Shown: positions 1 through 11,901 of the stretch, piece after piece
Layout: each line of letters begins with the position of its first letter
Numbering within the stretch: position 1 is the first letter of the stretch
Source: Iris pallida
Lineage: Eukaryota; Streptophyta; Magnoliopsida; Asparagales; Iridaceae
Length of the DNA stretch: 64,000 nt
NCBI GenBank assembly: GCA_029216955.1
Contig: JANAVB010015615.1
Location: forward strand, 62,001 to 126,000
Reading direction: 5' to 3'
Translations under genes and position numbers: made by a program
The notes under the pieces: generated by a model
Told to the model about the DNA's origin: nothing
Database searches by the model: none
The model's input: only the letters and a program-made list of their open reading frames with translations

Positions 1-1661
1 TATCATCGACCACTTTTTCCAACTCTTCAACCACATCCGCAGGAGTCTCTGCAAGATTTCCAGTGGCTCGATCTTTTCCAAAGATCAAGCTCAACTCATC
101 ATAGTATTTGACTGGTGCGTCTCTGAATTTTTTTGCCTCGGGATGACTCTGAAAATAAAACATCAAAATAATCAACAATAAGACTACTGCAATGGAGTTT
201 ATTGAATGAGACATTATTACTATGGTTTGTTGCAATGAGACATTATTACTGCAATGGATGTTTAAATACCAGATTACTGCTACTCAAGAAGAAATACCAG
301 ATTACTGCTTGTGATTCTTGAATGCTTATGGCTTCCTCTCAGAACACTCCAACAGGGAAATCACAAAATTTTGTCCTTATTGTCAAAATAATGGTTCCAG
401 CTTCCAGGTGTACTTTAAGCAGCAGTTCAATGATGACAGTTGGTAGGTACCAACTTGTCAAAAATATTGAAACAACTTGTCAAAAATATTTTCTTAGGCC
501 AAGGACTGGATCTAAGAGATCCCGGTCAATTTTCGTTCATAGTAGATGGAAATTTAGCATACAAGACAACAACTATGAACAAAATAACGTATAATTCGAT
601 ACAAAAGGTCAAATTTGAGAAGATAGAATGGAGCGATCTGATTATAATCGGATTCGTCGAGGATTGACAAACAACTAATCATATGACAAATATTGGATTG
701 TGTATGTTCTTGAAACAGATGCCTGGAAGAAGGGGCAGAGGAGTTCTTTCTCAAACTAGTACAGCTCTCAAATGTGAGCAGACTCAGACCTCATATACAT
801 AAAGGGAAATGCAAAGAGGAGAAGGAGCAGAAACAAGTAGAAGTGGATGAGAACAGTACTGCTGCCATCAGTAATAACAGTGGCAGAAAGAGGAAAATCA
901 CAAAAGAGGGGATTTTGAACAGCTGACACCATATGATACATATTTTTGTAATTAATGGGAAGGAAAAATTGTGGGAAGTAATTCAGCATCCACATCTCTC
1001 TCTCTCTCTCTCTCTCTAGTGACATTTTCAGATTTTTGCTTCTACTTAAAAAAAAGAGCATGACAAAAGCCATATGGCCAAATTAAGCATCAATGATAGA
1101 TAATGACAAAAAACAGAGAAGCTCGAGTGTTGAATACCTGCAAATTTAGAAGAAGTTCAGAATTCGATCCGAGAGCTTGCACACCGCCCCCCACATGGGT
1201 GTAAAGAAAAACAGAGAAGCTACAGTTACTAATAGATTCAGAAAAACAGAAAAAATAGAAAAAAAACAGAATGCATGAAATTTTGATAACAATAAATCAA
1301 ACAATAGATATTATTTACCGTCAGATATGCATCCCAAACGGCATCCTCTGCGGTCACCATTTTTGTCTCGGGGTCCCTTCCAAAACCACTACAATTTGGG
1401 CCCGTCAATAAAGCATGGACAATGTTAAAATTCTCTCTTAAAACCCTCATCCGGGATTCGATATGTGGTTTCTTTTGAATACCCGAACCAGGTAGCTTTT
1501 GCTCAAGTTTCTCATGGATTTTGGTCAAGCTACCCGCTTTGAGATAAGTGTCGGGCCTGATTTCTCCTTCATTGCGCAACTCTTGAAGAGTCTCAATGAG
1601 TTTTTACATCTTGTTCCTTGGTCCACTTGAACTTGTTTCTTCCCGGACCCCGATTAGCCAT
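1..1661 (-). pseudogene. Harbinger ORF1: Myb/SANT-like DNA-binding protein, frameshifted and partial
   Basis: In the family, ORF1 proteins carry a Myb/SANT-like trihelix domain and assist the transposase in DNA binding and nuclear import. The start codon is at 1661-1659 and gives MANRGPGRNKFKWTKEQD, the classic opening of these proteins. An extra A soon after shifts the frame at about 1605. The reading resumes as LRNEGEIRPDTYLKAGS and continues through EDAVWDAYL to a good splice donor at 1318/1317. The next exon starts at 148, after an acceptor on the minus strand, with SHPEAKKFRDAPVKYYDELS, and runs off the left edge. The 1.17-kb intron holds a TC microsatellite. The block CCTTGGTCCACTTGAACTTG occurs at about 1616 and again at about 1701, so the 5' end is partly duplicated. 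Confidence 0.75.
995..1017. repeat. (TC)n microsatellite
   Basis: About eleven TC dinucleotides in a row, lying in the ORF1 intron of the Harbinger element. Confidence 0.95.
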
Positions 1662-2084
1662 TTTCCTGAAAGTATGGAAAAAATTGGTTATGCCATTTTC
1701 CTTGGTCCACTTGAACTTGTTGCAGACTGATGGTTGTTGCAGACTGAGAGAAGGTTCAGAATTAGGAAGAACAGTGACCAACATTTTATTGAAAGTAAAA
1801 TATATAAAGCAGTACTTGGAGATTAGTGAAGAACAGTATCAAAGTATCAAAGAAAAACAGAGAAGCTCATTACAGTGACTTCACCAGAGAAGCTCATTAC
1901 ATAAAACTAATGACATTCAAAGTTCACATAGATAATAATAAGATCATAGCTTCATAATCTCCAACTTTCGAAGCCAAGATGGATGAACTAATAAGTTTGT
2001 TCATGAACTTGCAATGCCAGCAACAAATCAGTCTAGTCTACATTCTCTACACAGACCAATTTGACCAAATGTTCACAGAGGAAA

Positions 2085-2300
2085 TTCCCAGGATCTCTCT
2101 CAAGAAACTGTTATAAATCAAGATGCCATTCCCAGGATATCTCTCAAGAAAGTAATGCTCACTGTTTCCATATGAGGAGAGGAAGAAATCAAGCACATGG
2201 AAGCAATACACACAGAAACTATTTGTGGGTCTATAATCAAATGCATATATATATTTATGATGTTCAGAATTAGCACATGGAAGCAATACACACAGAAACT
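2085..2300. repeat. Two short direct-repeat pairs
   Basis: A 29-bp block beginning AGCACATGGAAGC is repeated exactly at 2192-2220 and 2272-2300. A 25-bp block beginning ATTCCCAGGAT recurs with two changes at 2085-2109 and 2129-2153. Both lie in noncoding Harbinger interior and look like local tandem or slippage duplications. Confidence 0.85.
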
Positions 2301-2699
2301 AAAGCAAGGTCTCACATTGAAGAATTTCAGCTCACACTTGAAAACACCATTTGCAAGTGCATGGCTTACACAATGAGATCACATGAGCAGCTCATAAGAT
2401 GCTAAAAGAACTGATCGACTAGAGCCACAAAACTTGACAAATAGCCCTCAAGAAAATCACTTCTCAACCATACTGATTTTACAATACATGACAGACACAA
2501 AAAAACTAATCACATTCAAAGTTTCCATTCAAAGTTCACAGAGATAATAATAAATCTTATTACAAGGAAAAAAACTCATGACATTCTAAATTGAGACCCT
2601 CATGCGGGTTGTCTATTTGCTATCCAATCATTGTACATTTTTAAAAATCCTTTTTAGAAAAAGGGGGAAAAAGTACTTCACAATTAAAAAGTAAATTAC

Positions 2700-3538
2700 C
2701 ATGTGGAACTTTTAAACCATTTCTCCTACTAATAGCATCACGGAGCACCCTACCATCCGCAGCAGAACCTTCCCAACCGGCCAAGACATAAATAAACTGC
2801 AAATCTTGAGAACAAACTCCCAAAACATTTGTTGTAACTTTCCCACTCCGATTCCGAAACTTAGCTTGATCTTCTAAAGGAACTCTCATACTAACATGTG
2901 TCCCATCTAGTGCCCCTAAACATCCCTATATATTTAGAGAAAAGATAATCAGTGTAGTTAAATACAATTTTTCTAAGAAGATGCTACATATTATGTTACA
3001 AGGTTATACTTCATACCTTAAAATATTTCCATCTCTCATCATTGCAGTTTTCTGGAATTGGTTCTGGTTTTTTCAACAAGTCTTCTTGCAGGCGTATGAT
3101 AGAATTCAAAACATTGTTGAAATACTTGCTAACTGTCTCACCCGATCTCTTAAAATGAAATTTAATATTCCGATTCTTCATATCATGTCCTATGATATAC
3201 AAAAATATTGCCACTTGCTCATCCACCAATAGATTCTTTGATGCCTTTAAACCGCCATCTCTTTCAACTTTTTCACACAGAACATGAAAAGCACGCCTAC
3301 TCATCCTTAATTGTTCAACACAATGAGTTTCACTCCTATAAACCAACTCGTTTACTATCTCCCTATTTCTGAAGAAGTTAAGTGCATATTTATATCTCTC
3401 TAAAGACTTTCTTCTAGCATACATCATAGATGTAGAAGCAACAACTTGAAAAAACCAGTTTAGTAAATTGGAAATGTGCAACCAGTGAGTACATATGGCA
3501 ATCAACTTCTTTCTTTCACTTGAATGAAGACGAGCCAT
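2700..3538 (-). pseudogene. Harbinger transposase (HARBI1-like DDE nuclease), 3' truncated
   Basis: The family cuts and pastes the element, using a DDE catalytic triad. Exon 1 (3538-3017) encodes a conserved N-terminal region (YRSETHCVEQLRMSRRAFHVL, then DEQVAIFLYIIGHDMKNR) and ends at a GTATGA donor. Exon 2 (2925-2700) begins after TATATAG with GCLGALDGTHVSM and continues to GWEGSAADGRVLRDA, supplying the first two catalytic aspartates, then ends at a GTAATT donor. The exon that should carry the GGYTN region and the third acidic residue is not recognisable between 2699 and 1662. Apart from that the two exons are open. The copy is therefore probably unable to transpose on its own. Family assignment is firm; the exon borders are inferred from consensus splice sites. 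Confidence 0.8.
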
Positions 3539-4138
3539 TACTGCATGAATACTTCCATATAATCAGAAAACAAATTCATAGTATTTCTTACTTGAATGAA
3601 GATGAGACATTACTGCATTAATACCCAAACAATGGTGATGTTGGTCACATATTGTAGAATACTTGAAATATTTTCATCTAACATTCATAATATTTTCATC
3701 TAACATTCATAATATTTTCATCTAACATTCAAATAAATTTTCAAAGGATGTTATCATAACTTGGGATAATAACACTCGAGATGTAATTTGCAATTTCTTA
3801 AAGATCTCTCTTTCTCGATGGATTGACTAGACTAGAGACTTGGGAAATTGAAATTCATGTGTGTGCCTGTGTGGGTTCATACTCAATTGTATCAAAATAT
3901 TATCATCTTAAAATATTAGTAATTAATATATTGATCTTAATTTCTATTGCTCTAACAATTATATGATATATCTATAATTGTTAGGAAGTAGAACCCAAAA
4001 TTTGGGATTTTCGAGCAAGTAGAACCCAAATCATTCATAATATTTTCATCTAACATTCAAATAAATTAAACCCAAATTTTCATTAAAAAAACTTCTAGCA
4101 AGTAGAACCCAAAATTTCATTAAAATGAATAATACCTT

Positions 4139-4342
4139 GGAATTTTCGAGCTCCGGCAGGCGGAGGCTGAGGCGGTGGTGGAGGAGGAGGAGGTGGAGGC
4201 AACGGAGGAGGAGGAGGAGGCGGCGGCACCGGATGGGTGCAGCGGAGGAGGAGGAGGAGGAAGAGGAGGAGGAGGCACCGGAGGGGGCGGCCGGAGGAGG
4301 GGGGCGGGCGGTGGAGGCGGTGGAGGGGGAGGAGGAGTGAAA
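4139..4342. repeat. GGA/GGC-rich purine tract near the Harbinger terminus
   Basis: About 200 bp of strongly purine-skewed, G-rich sequence on the plus strand (GGAGGA and GGCGGT motifs, G runs up to six) sit in otherwise AT-rich DNA, about 300 bp inside the right terminus. On the minus strand, the transposase sense strand, it is a C-rich leader. The open frames across it encode only runs of Glu, Gly and Arg and are not credible genes. Confidence 0.85.
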
Positions 4343-4610
4343 GAATTTTTAGATCTAGGTTAAAATTCTCTCTCCTCCACCGATCGGGATTTTATGTATT
4401 GAAAAATTCTTAAAGGGTAAAATTGTAATTTAAGATTTGAGGATGTAATGTAATTAGGATTACATTGGTTTTAGGATGTAATTGATTTGAATAGGAATAG
4501 ATGTAATGTAATCAAGTTTGTAATTGCTATTACATTACATCTAGAGAAAAATTGTCCAACCAAACATCTTAATTGGGATTACGACGTAATGTCGATTACA
4601 TTACATTGCT

Positions 4611-4637
4611 CAACCCGGTGAACCAAACGGGGCCTTA
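4611..4637 (-). repeat. Harbinger right terminal inverted repeat plus TTA target site
   Basis: The terminal repeat ends at 4634 and TTA follows at 4635-4637. The matching left terminus is off the window, so the inverted repeat itself cannot be checked here. Recognition rests on the family consensus. Confidence 0.8.
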
Positions 4638-5086
4638 GAGCATCTCCAACCATATTGTCTTGTTAAGTGTTGTGAGTCTTAGGTGGCTCCTATGTGGCAT
4701 GAGCCATAAGACAATGTCTTGTTTATGTGGTAAAATTATATCTCAAAAGACAATGAGGTAGAAAAACTCTCTCCAATGCAAAAGTATTGAGAAGACAATA
4801 AAAAGTATTTTTTCCAACTTCCAAGGCAACTTTTAAGACAACTACTCATCTTCTTTCTTTTTTCTAATATTTTTTTATTCATAATTGATGACATGGAAGA
4901 GAAGACATTGTCAAGTGCATTGTCTAGAACAAGACAATCAACTTCACAATGTTTTCTTTAAATTTTGCCACATAAGCTTCATAATTGACTTGACAATTGC
5001 ATTGGAGATGAACTTTTGAATAAATTTTTGTCATTCCTATGTGGCATTAACTTTTTTTCAAAGTCACAATAGGGTCGGAGATGCTC
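4638..5086. mobile_element. Harbinger/Tourist-type MITE, 449 bp
   Basis: The element begins GAGCATCTCCAACC and ends with the inverted form GGTCGGAGATGCTC, so the arms match at most of the first 20 positions. TTA flanks it on both sides (4635-4637 and 5087-5089), the target-site signature of PIF/Harbinger-mobilised MITEs. The interior is AT-rich with no coding potential. Its left TTA is the same triplet that bounds the large Harbinger element. Confidence 0.85.
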
Positions 5087-5097
5087 TTAGTGTATGT

Positions 5098-6511
5098 TGT
5101 CACTACTAATTTTTAATAAAGTTTAATAATAATATAAACTATGGAGAAGAACATTACTCTTTCCCTTTTCCCAAACTTTCCTTAAATCAAGACTTTGTAT
5201 TAAAGGAGAGAGGAAACAATTGAGAGGGCTCACAGAAGGGATTATGCCATACTGCAGACCGGAAGGCGCGAGAGATGCGGCGGTGCGGCTAGGGCACGCT
5301 CGCCTGGTGAGCGCCGGCGGCTCAAGTGTAGGGCGTACGCACGGGATCTTACTGCGAGGAATCTGACAGGGACAGAGAGGAGATCGAACGGCCCGAGCAT
5401 GGCTCATGGAGAATGGGGTCGGGCCGTCCCGACGAGGTGACTGACAGGTGCGTGGGGAGGAAAGGTCAGAGTTCGACCGTCGGCTCAGATCTGTACCTAC
5501 AGCACGGCTGTGCTTAGGGAAACGCGACCCGACGGCCTGGTGGTTTGGAGAGGCAGCCGTGTCAACCGGTTCGAGATTTCTCTTCTATGTAATATTGTTT
5601 TAGGTTTCTGTTGTTTGTGGATGGGTGTGGACACGGATGTGGACATTCAGGGTCGGACCCGAGTGACATGTTGGACACGGCACATAATTTATGTGTTGGT
5701 TGTGTGTTGATGGTGATGGTATCGTTGGTGATGATGGCGACGGTTTGGGGAAGATGCTGGCTGAGGAGATGGTGGGTGGTTGGTCGGGATATCGTGGAGG
5801 TGATGGCGGTTGACATTATGGGCGGACTGGGGATGCGACTGTTAACTGGTATTGGGAAGGGTGGCCGTTGTATGAGGGGAGATGGTTTGTTGTCAGATGC
5901 AAAAATTAGGAGAATGAGGCCTAAATATGGTTGAGACTACCAGTTTGATAAGAACCAAAATCTCTAGTAGATAAACTTCTCCCTTTAATAATTATCTAAA
6001 CAAATCCAATATAATCATTATCATATAACTAATATTTAAACTATATATCTAATAATATCAATCAATTAAATCATATATATGGAAATCTTAATCCTATAAT
6101 AGATTATTCTAGTAATAATTTGAAAATATATCTAGTATTATCAAAGTATATTTAATAGAATTTGACACTAGAAAAATTATTGGAATATATTCATATTAGC
6201 TCCAAAATCTTATTTGAAATTATTTTGACAAATATTTTTGTTGATAAAGAAAAATAATACTTTTATTTTAAACTATATTTTCGAAATTAAGACATTTGGA
6301 GCCCCAAATAGATATCAACCTCTTTTATAATTTTTGTAAGATGTTAAGAAATTAGTAAAATTAAACAATACTTTTAAACCAAATTTTATTTAAATAATTT
6401 GGAAGCTGACAAACAATAAAACATCTTTTAGAAGTCTAGACGAAAAATCTCCTTCGAAAATAATACATAAAAATACAATATAATTTTAAAAATTCGGGAA
6501 GAGGAGTTACA
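5098..6511 (-). mobile_element. Ty3/gypsy-type LTR, copy 1 (3' LTR)
   Basis: On the minus strand it runs TGTAACTCC...TAGTGACA, 1414 bp. It is defined by alignment with a second copy at 11511-11901 plus 20636-21670, with both ends coinciding. To its right, on the minus strand, comes a sequence ending FEDKFISKVG followed by a purine-rich AAGGTGGGTAGATT. That is how pol ends before the polypurine tract in Del/Tekay-like chromoviruses, so this is a 3' LTR. The lineage is inferred from the terminus and this short pol tail only. Confidence 0.75.
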
Positions 6512-9195
6512 AATCTACCCACCTTAGAAATAAATTTGTCCTCGAATTTAACGACTACTAGGATAGAGGTGTTCGATAGATCAGAAGGAAATGCAGTACA
6601 AAAGAAAAGAAAAAAAAAATTTAATAAGAAAGGTATTAATTTGATAAGTTTTGGATTGATCGCGGATTGCGAAATCTTCTCAATAAGAATTATCGATCTA
6701 GTATTCACCAAGGAAAGGATGGATATGGAAATATAAATAGTTATGGTTTGGTTTGAATTTAGACTCCAAATTCTAGAAAGTTCTCCCAGAAGTTAAGAGA
6801 CAAAATTTAGATGGCTAGAAAAACAAGACCAACGACATAGTCGAGAAAAGTATCCCTCAAAGACTTATCCTTGTCATGTTATTTATTGTTCCAAAAAATC
6901 ATCAACTTTACAAAATTTTAACCTCGCAAATATTTTAAAACCTTCCACAATTTCTATCATTAACTTCAGATCAAACCCCAAACTTATTCAACAAAACAAT
7001 AATTTTTGTCTTTCAAATTCAAACCGTCATCTGTACTGGTAGTTGGCCTCGAAATGTAAATTTCATCAGAATTTAAATCCTCCAAGATAATTTAAAAAAA
7101 TCCATCATCATAATCTCCTAATTTTTTAGACTTTCCATTGACTACATATTGTCTTTACCTAGATGTGTCATGCTTCCTTGAGCTTCTACCCACCTTTAGT
7201 CATAAATACTTATCAAAATGTAAAACTCAACCTAATAAAAAAATTCATAATGTGATAATCTTTAATTTGTACCTTTGAATTTCTCCAATCATTGGCTTAA
7301 CCTTATTTAAAATATTTTTCTTAACCTCGAGAATTTATAATCTCAAAATTTAAATCGGCATTATCCATAGAGCCTTAAATCATGTCTCATCTTTATTATT
7401 ATCATCAATACCTATATTGATTGATATTTTGCATTTTCGTAGTTTCATCCAACCAAATTAAACGTGGTCTCCTAATATCAAAAATTCCAACTTCGTTAAT
7501 TCTATTATTCCTTAAAAGCATGTTTATTTCATAAAATGAGATCATAAGGTTATTCGTTTCGAAATCTCTTCTTTAATTTAGTCATAAGCAATATCGACCA
7601 TAATTATTTACGCCACTAGTTTGTAACCATCTAGGGTCATATTTATCTTAATCCTTCTAGTCATTTCGACGTTCTACAATGGCAATGAATTTCCTTTTAT
7701 CACAAGTCTATCCTATCAACTTCCTTAAAATTCAAGGGATGTCTAGGACAGCTATGCTCAATTGGTCAAGTGGAAAAGATAGGAAGATAAGAGATTATTA
7801 GAAGGTATGGTTCAATTGGATGAGAAGATAATAAAATTCTTTATAAGTTTCTTATAAGAAGTTGGACAAAAATGATGAGAATAAATATATGGTCAACAAA
7901 TATGGTACATACGAGTACTACTTACATGACACCTAAGTAATCACCCACCTATCTTATAAATAGGTATTCTCAAGAATAATTAGAAAAAAAAATATAATCC
8001 TCAATTTCAATCCTAAAGATTTTAAAGCTCCAGCTCAACTTAATATCGTGATTTAGCAATCATCCATATCATTTTATGGAATTCCCTACACATAATCCAA
8101 TTCGATAATTATTCTCGAAATTTAAACTCTTCCAAAATATTTTAACTATAAATTCACTGTGCACATCTTCCCTAAAATTTCCAGTCCAAAATTTTAAGTC
8201 CTATAAATTGGGAACCTTCAAACTTCACAAATTTTAATTTCCTCAAAAAAAAATTTCATATCCTTGCAAAATCTCGTTCCATTATTACATTTGTCAATAA
8301 TCCAACCCTTATCATAATTCAAGACTGTGATCTACCAAATTAGTCTATATTGACTTTATCGAATATCCTTCAATATCATTTAAATTTCACACAAAAATAA
8401 ATAAATTAAATCCACTCCTTCCTATCCCTTCCAAATTTCAAATCAACATCCAAAATACTTCAAAATATAAATACTTGAAAATTTTAAACTTAAAGTTTTC
8501 AATAACAATCTCATCAATTTTCAAATTCGAAAATCTTCAGTTTAGTTGAAGGCCCTTTTCCTTTAAAGATATACACCTCCTCTAAATTTTCAAACCCAAA
8601 CTTTAAATCCAAAAATTTAAAATCTTCAAAATTTAAACACTAAAAAAATTTAATTTTAAATCTATACTGTCACAATCTCCTCAAAAAATCGAATTCAACA
8701 AAACTACAAATATTTCCATAATCTTATTTATCGTTAATTAAATCAACATCATTTCTTTGAAAAAAATTTAAAAAAAAAATTCAACCTTAGCAAAAATTCA
8801 TCAACCATATATGTATCTAAACCTTAAAGGAACCGAAAACTAACAACCCTAAAGACTCAATTTATCAGTTGATGACTCTACCCAACCTTGGTTAGAGTTG
8901 TACATTCAACCGTAATATTATCACATAAGTTATTCAAATTCATCAAAGTGGCATCTCAAACCTTAACCTATATCACTAACTTAATCATGAAGCCTATGTA
9001 CAACCTTAACTACCCAACTAAGTGTTGCCAAGGGGTACCTAGTCCTAATCTTGATCATTTTCCTAAAAAATCAAGTCAATCTATTTGTGAATGAGCAAAT
9101 AACTATCGCAGGCTCGCAGTAGTACTACTAATATTGTACAAGTACGAGTTCGTATGATTTACGAAAACTGACCTGCATGGGCCACCAAAAAAACT
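6512..9195. other. AT-rich decayed DNA, probably retroelement interior
   Basis: About 2.7 kb with no credible gene. Only the first 100 bp or so (minus strand) still resemble a gypsy pol end next to the LTR at 5098-6511. Further in, I see AT-rich sequence full of TTCAAA/TTTAAA motifs and a lone TATAAATA at about 7964-7971 on the plus strand. No RT, integrase or gag motif is readable. Confidence 0.5.
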
Positions 9196-10731
9196 TGTCA
9201 CGACCCGCACCCGCTTTTTGGGATACGAGTGCGTGTCCAAGCCAACTTACGCCGCAGTGTCGGCGGTAGAACGCTGTCACGACCATGATACTCAAAATCA
9301 CAAAATATAATATTTATTGCTCATTCACATTTCTAAATTGATTACAATATTTACAATATTTATTCAAAGAAAAGTATATGGTTTCTTATACATATTGAAA
9401 ATAATTATAACAACATCTATCCAACTATTTCTAGGTTTGGCATGCAAGTACACCCGAATCTTCCAATGCTAAAGAAGCCACAACTAACCTGAAAAATATT
9501 GGTTATCCAGTCAGAAAAGGAACAAGCAGACATATGATTGCTATCCGAGACATAACGGAATCGCAGAACATGAAAATAGCATATGAGAATGAAACTAGAA
9601 AAAAAAACTAGCATCATGGTATAATGGAAAAAGAACAGGCAATTCTAGCAAGTAAACATGTAATGCATGGTGACATGGCAAATGGTGAGAACAAGATGAA
9701 ACGACTAAAACAAGAACTATCTACGTGTGTTGAAATATCAGGTTCGACATGTGAATGGCTAAGGGATAAATCCGGCACCCTGCACATGTCGTGTCCAGCT
9801 GCTATCAGTCATGATCAGACATTTTGGGATGGAATGGGTAGTTCACACGTCTACTAAGGTATTTTTTTCGCCCATCTAGTACTCATGGAATCAAGTCGCA
9901 AGCATGGTAATCATGTGAATGGCGGTCAAAAAGTATAAATAAGTCCATGATACTAATCTCCGTATGACGAGCGTGTCAGCAAGCAGAAAAGACATATGTA
10001 TAACATGTAAAGGAAACTCTTAGAAACAAAAGCAATCAGTATATGCACTTGTCTGAGGTCCTTTGCTGGTGAAACCGACACTCTCGTTGGGTCCAAGTTA
10101 GTCTGGTTGGATAGGGTCAATTCTGGAGGATTTCGGATTTTGCTAGAAAATAAGAATACAATTAGGTTGGTCATGCTAAAGGTTCTAACCTAAGAGGAAG
10201 AATTGTTTTAAGAAGGGTAATTCATATTTAATCCCCTTAGGTAAATATTTTGGGAAATATTTATAACTATTAGAATTTGTTTTGAACAATAATATTTATA
10301 GGAGCCCATAACTCGATTATATTTTTAAGTCAAAGTATATTATAAAATCACAGTAAAGGTCCTCTTTTGGAAATACACTTATAGATAAACTTCGATATAT
10401 CCCAAACACACTAAATACTTACTATATAGAAGATTTTAATATAATACCATATAAAATTAATATTATCATTTGCAATATATTCATATAGGCCCATTTCTAC
10501 AAATAGAATTTAAAGTAACAGTCCAATATTCAAGAAAATTAGGTTAAATCAAAAGCCTCAAAATAGTAACTGGTTAAAATATAATTTGAAAAGTATTATT
10601 TTTATATATATCCCAAAAATAATAACAGTATTAATAATCACACTGGTAATAATATTAATAATAACTATATAACAAGTAGAAAATCATTAAATTTGAACTA
10701 TATAAGGTGCTAATAAATAACAAAGTCAATA

Positions 10732-11471
10732 CAGTAGAAACTCTATAAAATAATACACTTGGGACCACCAAAATTTATTAATTAAAAGAGTTATTAATTA
10801 ATCGATAAATTAATAATTATTAATTTATATATTAATTAATATTTTATTAATTTATAGATAACGTGACTTTTGAGAACTCAGATGAAGGTGGTGAAAGCAC
10901 TCAAGAACTCCAGAATTTGATCAAAGAGTTGGGTTATCGCAATGCAATGGATGTCGAAGATGTTCTGACTCACCCAGAAGAAAATGTAGTTGCACAGTTG
11001 TTGACTGATGAAGAAATTATTGAAAGCGTTATTGGAATTAATAAAGATGATATCGATGAAGAAGATGATGAAAGTTCTACAATGGAGCCCCCTTCGCGAA
11101 ACGAAGCTATTAAAGCGGCAATCACATTGAACAATTTCTTGTTGAGCTATGAGAAAACAACACCAGAAGTTCTTACCATGCTAAGGAAAATTAGAGACGA
11201 GATTCAAGGGGAAATTGATTTCAACAAAAAACAAAAGACAATTGAGTCATTTTTCAAGAAACCTTCATAAATCATTCATGTAATATGCTATATATAAGGA
11301 ATTATTAATTTATATTTTATATGGGGTCTGAAGAAATTATCAAAAATGTATTATCTTATAATTTTAGCGAATTATTAATTTAGCACCCTATCCCCGAGTC
11401 GGGACCGGCCAAAAATATTATCTTAGAGAGTTTATTAAATAATCGAGTATTAATTTATAGAGTTTCTACTG
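10732..11471 (+). mobile_element. Tc1/mariner pogo-like element (Lemi/Emigrant type), 740 bp
   Basis: The termini are inverted: CAGTAGAAACTCTATAAA at the left and TTTATAGAGTTTCTACTG at the right. Each is flanked by TA (10730-10731 and 11472-11473), the superfamily's target site. The terminal sequence is the one seen in plant Lemi1/Emigrant elements. Inside is only the last part of a transposase, so this is an internally deleted, non-autonomous copy that depends on a transposase from elsewhere. Confidence 0.88.
10863..11270 (+). pseudogene. C-terminal fragment of a pogo/CENP-B-like DDE transposase
   Basis: An open frame of about 135 codons, rich in acidic residues, ends ...TIESFFKKPS, typical of the tail of plant jerky/CENP-B-like transposases. 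No ATG opens the frame, and the helix-turn-helix and DDE core that should precede it are absent, so this is what remains after deletion of the 5' two-thirds of the gene. The fragment starts just after the left AT-rich subterminal region and stops about 200 bp before the right terminus, which agrees with a normal 3' end of the parent element. The tail itself has no premature stop. Confidence 0.7.
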
Positions 11472-11901
11472 TACTATACCTAAGTACTGACTAATACAAT
11501 TAATGTATGATGTCACTACTAATTTTTAATAAAGTTTATTAATAATATAAACTGTGGAGAAGAACCATTACTCTTTCCCTTTTCCCAAACTTTCCTTAAA
11601 TCAAGACTTTGTATTAAAAGAGAGAGGAAACGATTGAGAGGGCTCACCGAAATGATTATGCCATGCTGCAGACCGGAAGGCGCAAGAGATGCGGCGGTGC
11701 GGCTAGGGCACGCTCGTCTGGTGAGCACCGGCGGCTCAAGTGTGGGGCGTACGCACGGGATATTATCGCAAGGAATTTGACAGGGACAGAGAGGAGATCG
11801 AAGGCCCAAGCATGGGTGGTCGGGCACGGCTGATGGAGAATGGGGTCGGGCCACCTCGACGAGGTGACTGATCAGTGCGTGGGGAGGAAAGGTCAGAGTT
11901 T

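Larger units (their letters stand above)
1..4634 (-). mobile_element. PIF/Harbinger-like DNA transposon, left end outside the window
   Basis: Both genes typical of this superfamily lie on the minus strand: a Myb/SANT-like ORF1 and a DDE transposase. The right end is a terminal inverted repeat reading GGCCCCGTTTGGTTCACC on the minus strand, the usual plant Harbinger terminus, and it is followed directly by TTA (4635-4637), the 3-bp target site of the family. The left terminus and second TTA are not in the window. ORF1 is frameshifted and the transposase lacks its third catalytic exon, so the copy looks non-autonomous. Stretches without coding sequence are 149-1318 (ORF1 intron), 1662-2699 and 3539-4124. 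They are AT-rich, and I see only short repeats in them. Confidence 0.85.
9196..11510. mobile_element. Long gypsy-type LTR fragment (LTR-A), interrupted
   Basis: It begins TGTCACGACCCGCACCCGC and matches, in reverse complement, the block ending at 54596. The match includes the terminus and a conserved stretch around 10050-10100 (GGTCCTTTGCTGGTGAAACC). The right end is lost: a pogo-like element sits at 10732-11471 and another LTR starts at 11511. No primer site or polypurine tract adjoins 9196. Orientation is probably minus, by analogy with LTRs ending GTGACA. It contains no gene. Confidence 0.65.

Noticed and set aside
4125..4363. Poly-Glu/Gly/Arg open frames
   Set aside because: By-products of the GGA repeat; two overlapping frames are equally open.
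5510..5934. Plus-strand frames of 66-107 codons, also near 20867-21076
   Set aside because: They lie within both copies of the gypsy LTR, change length between copies and resemble no protein.
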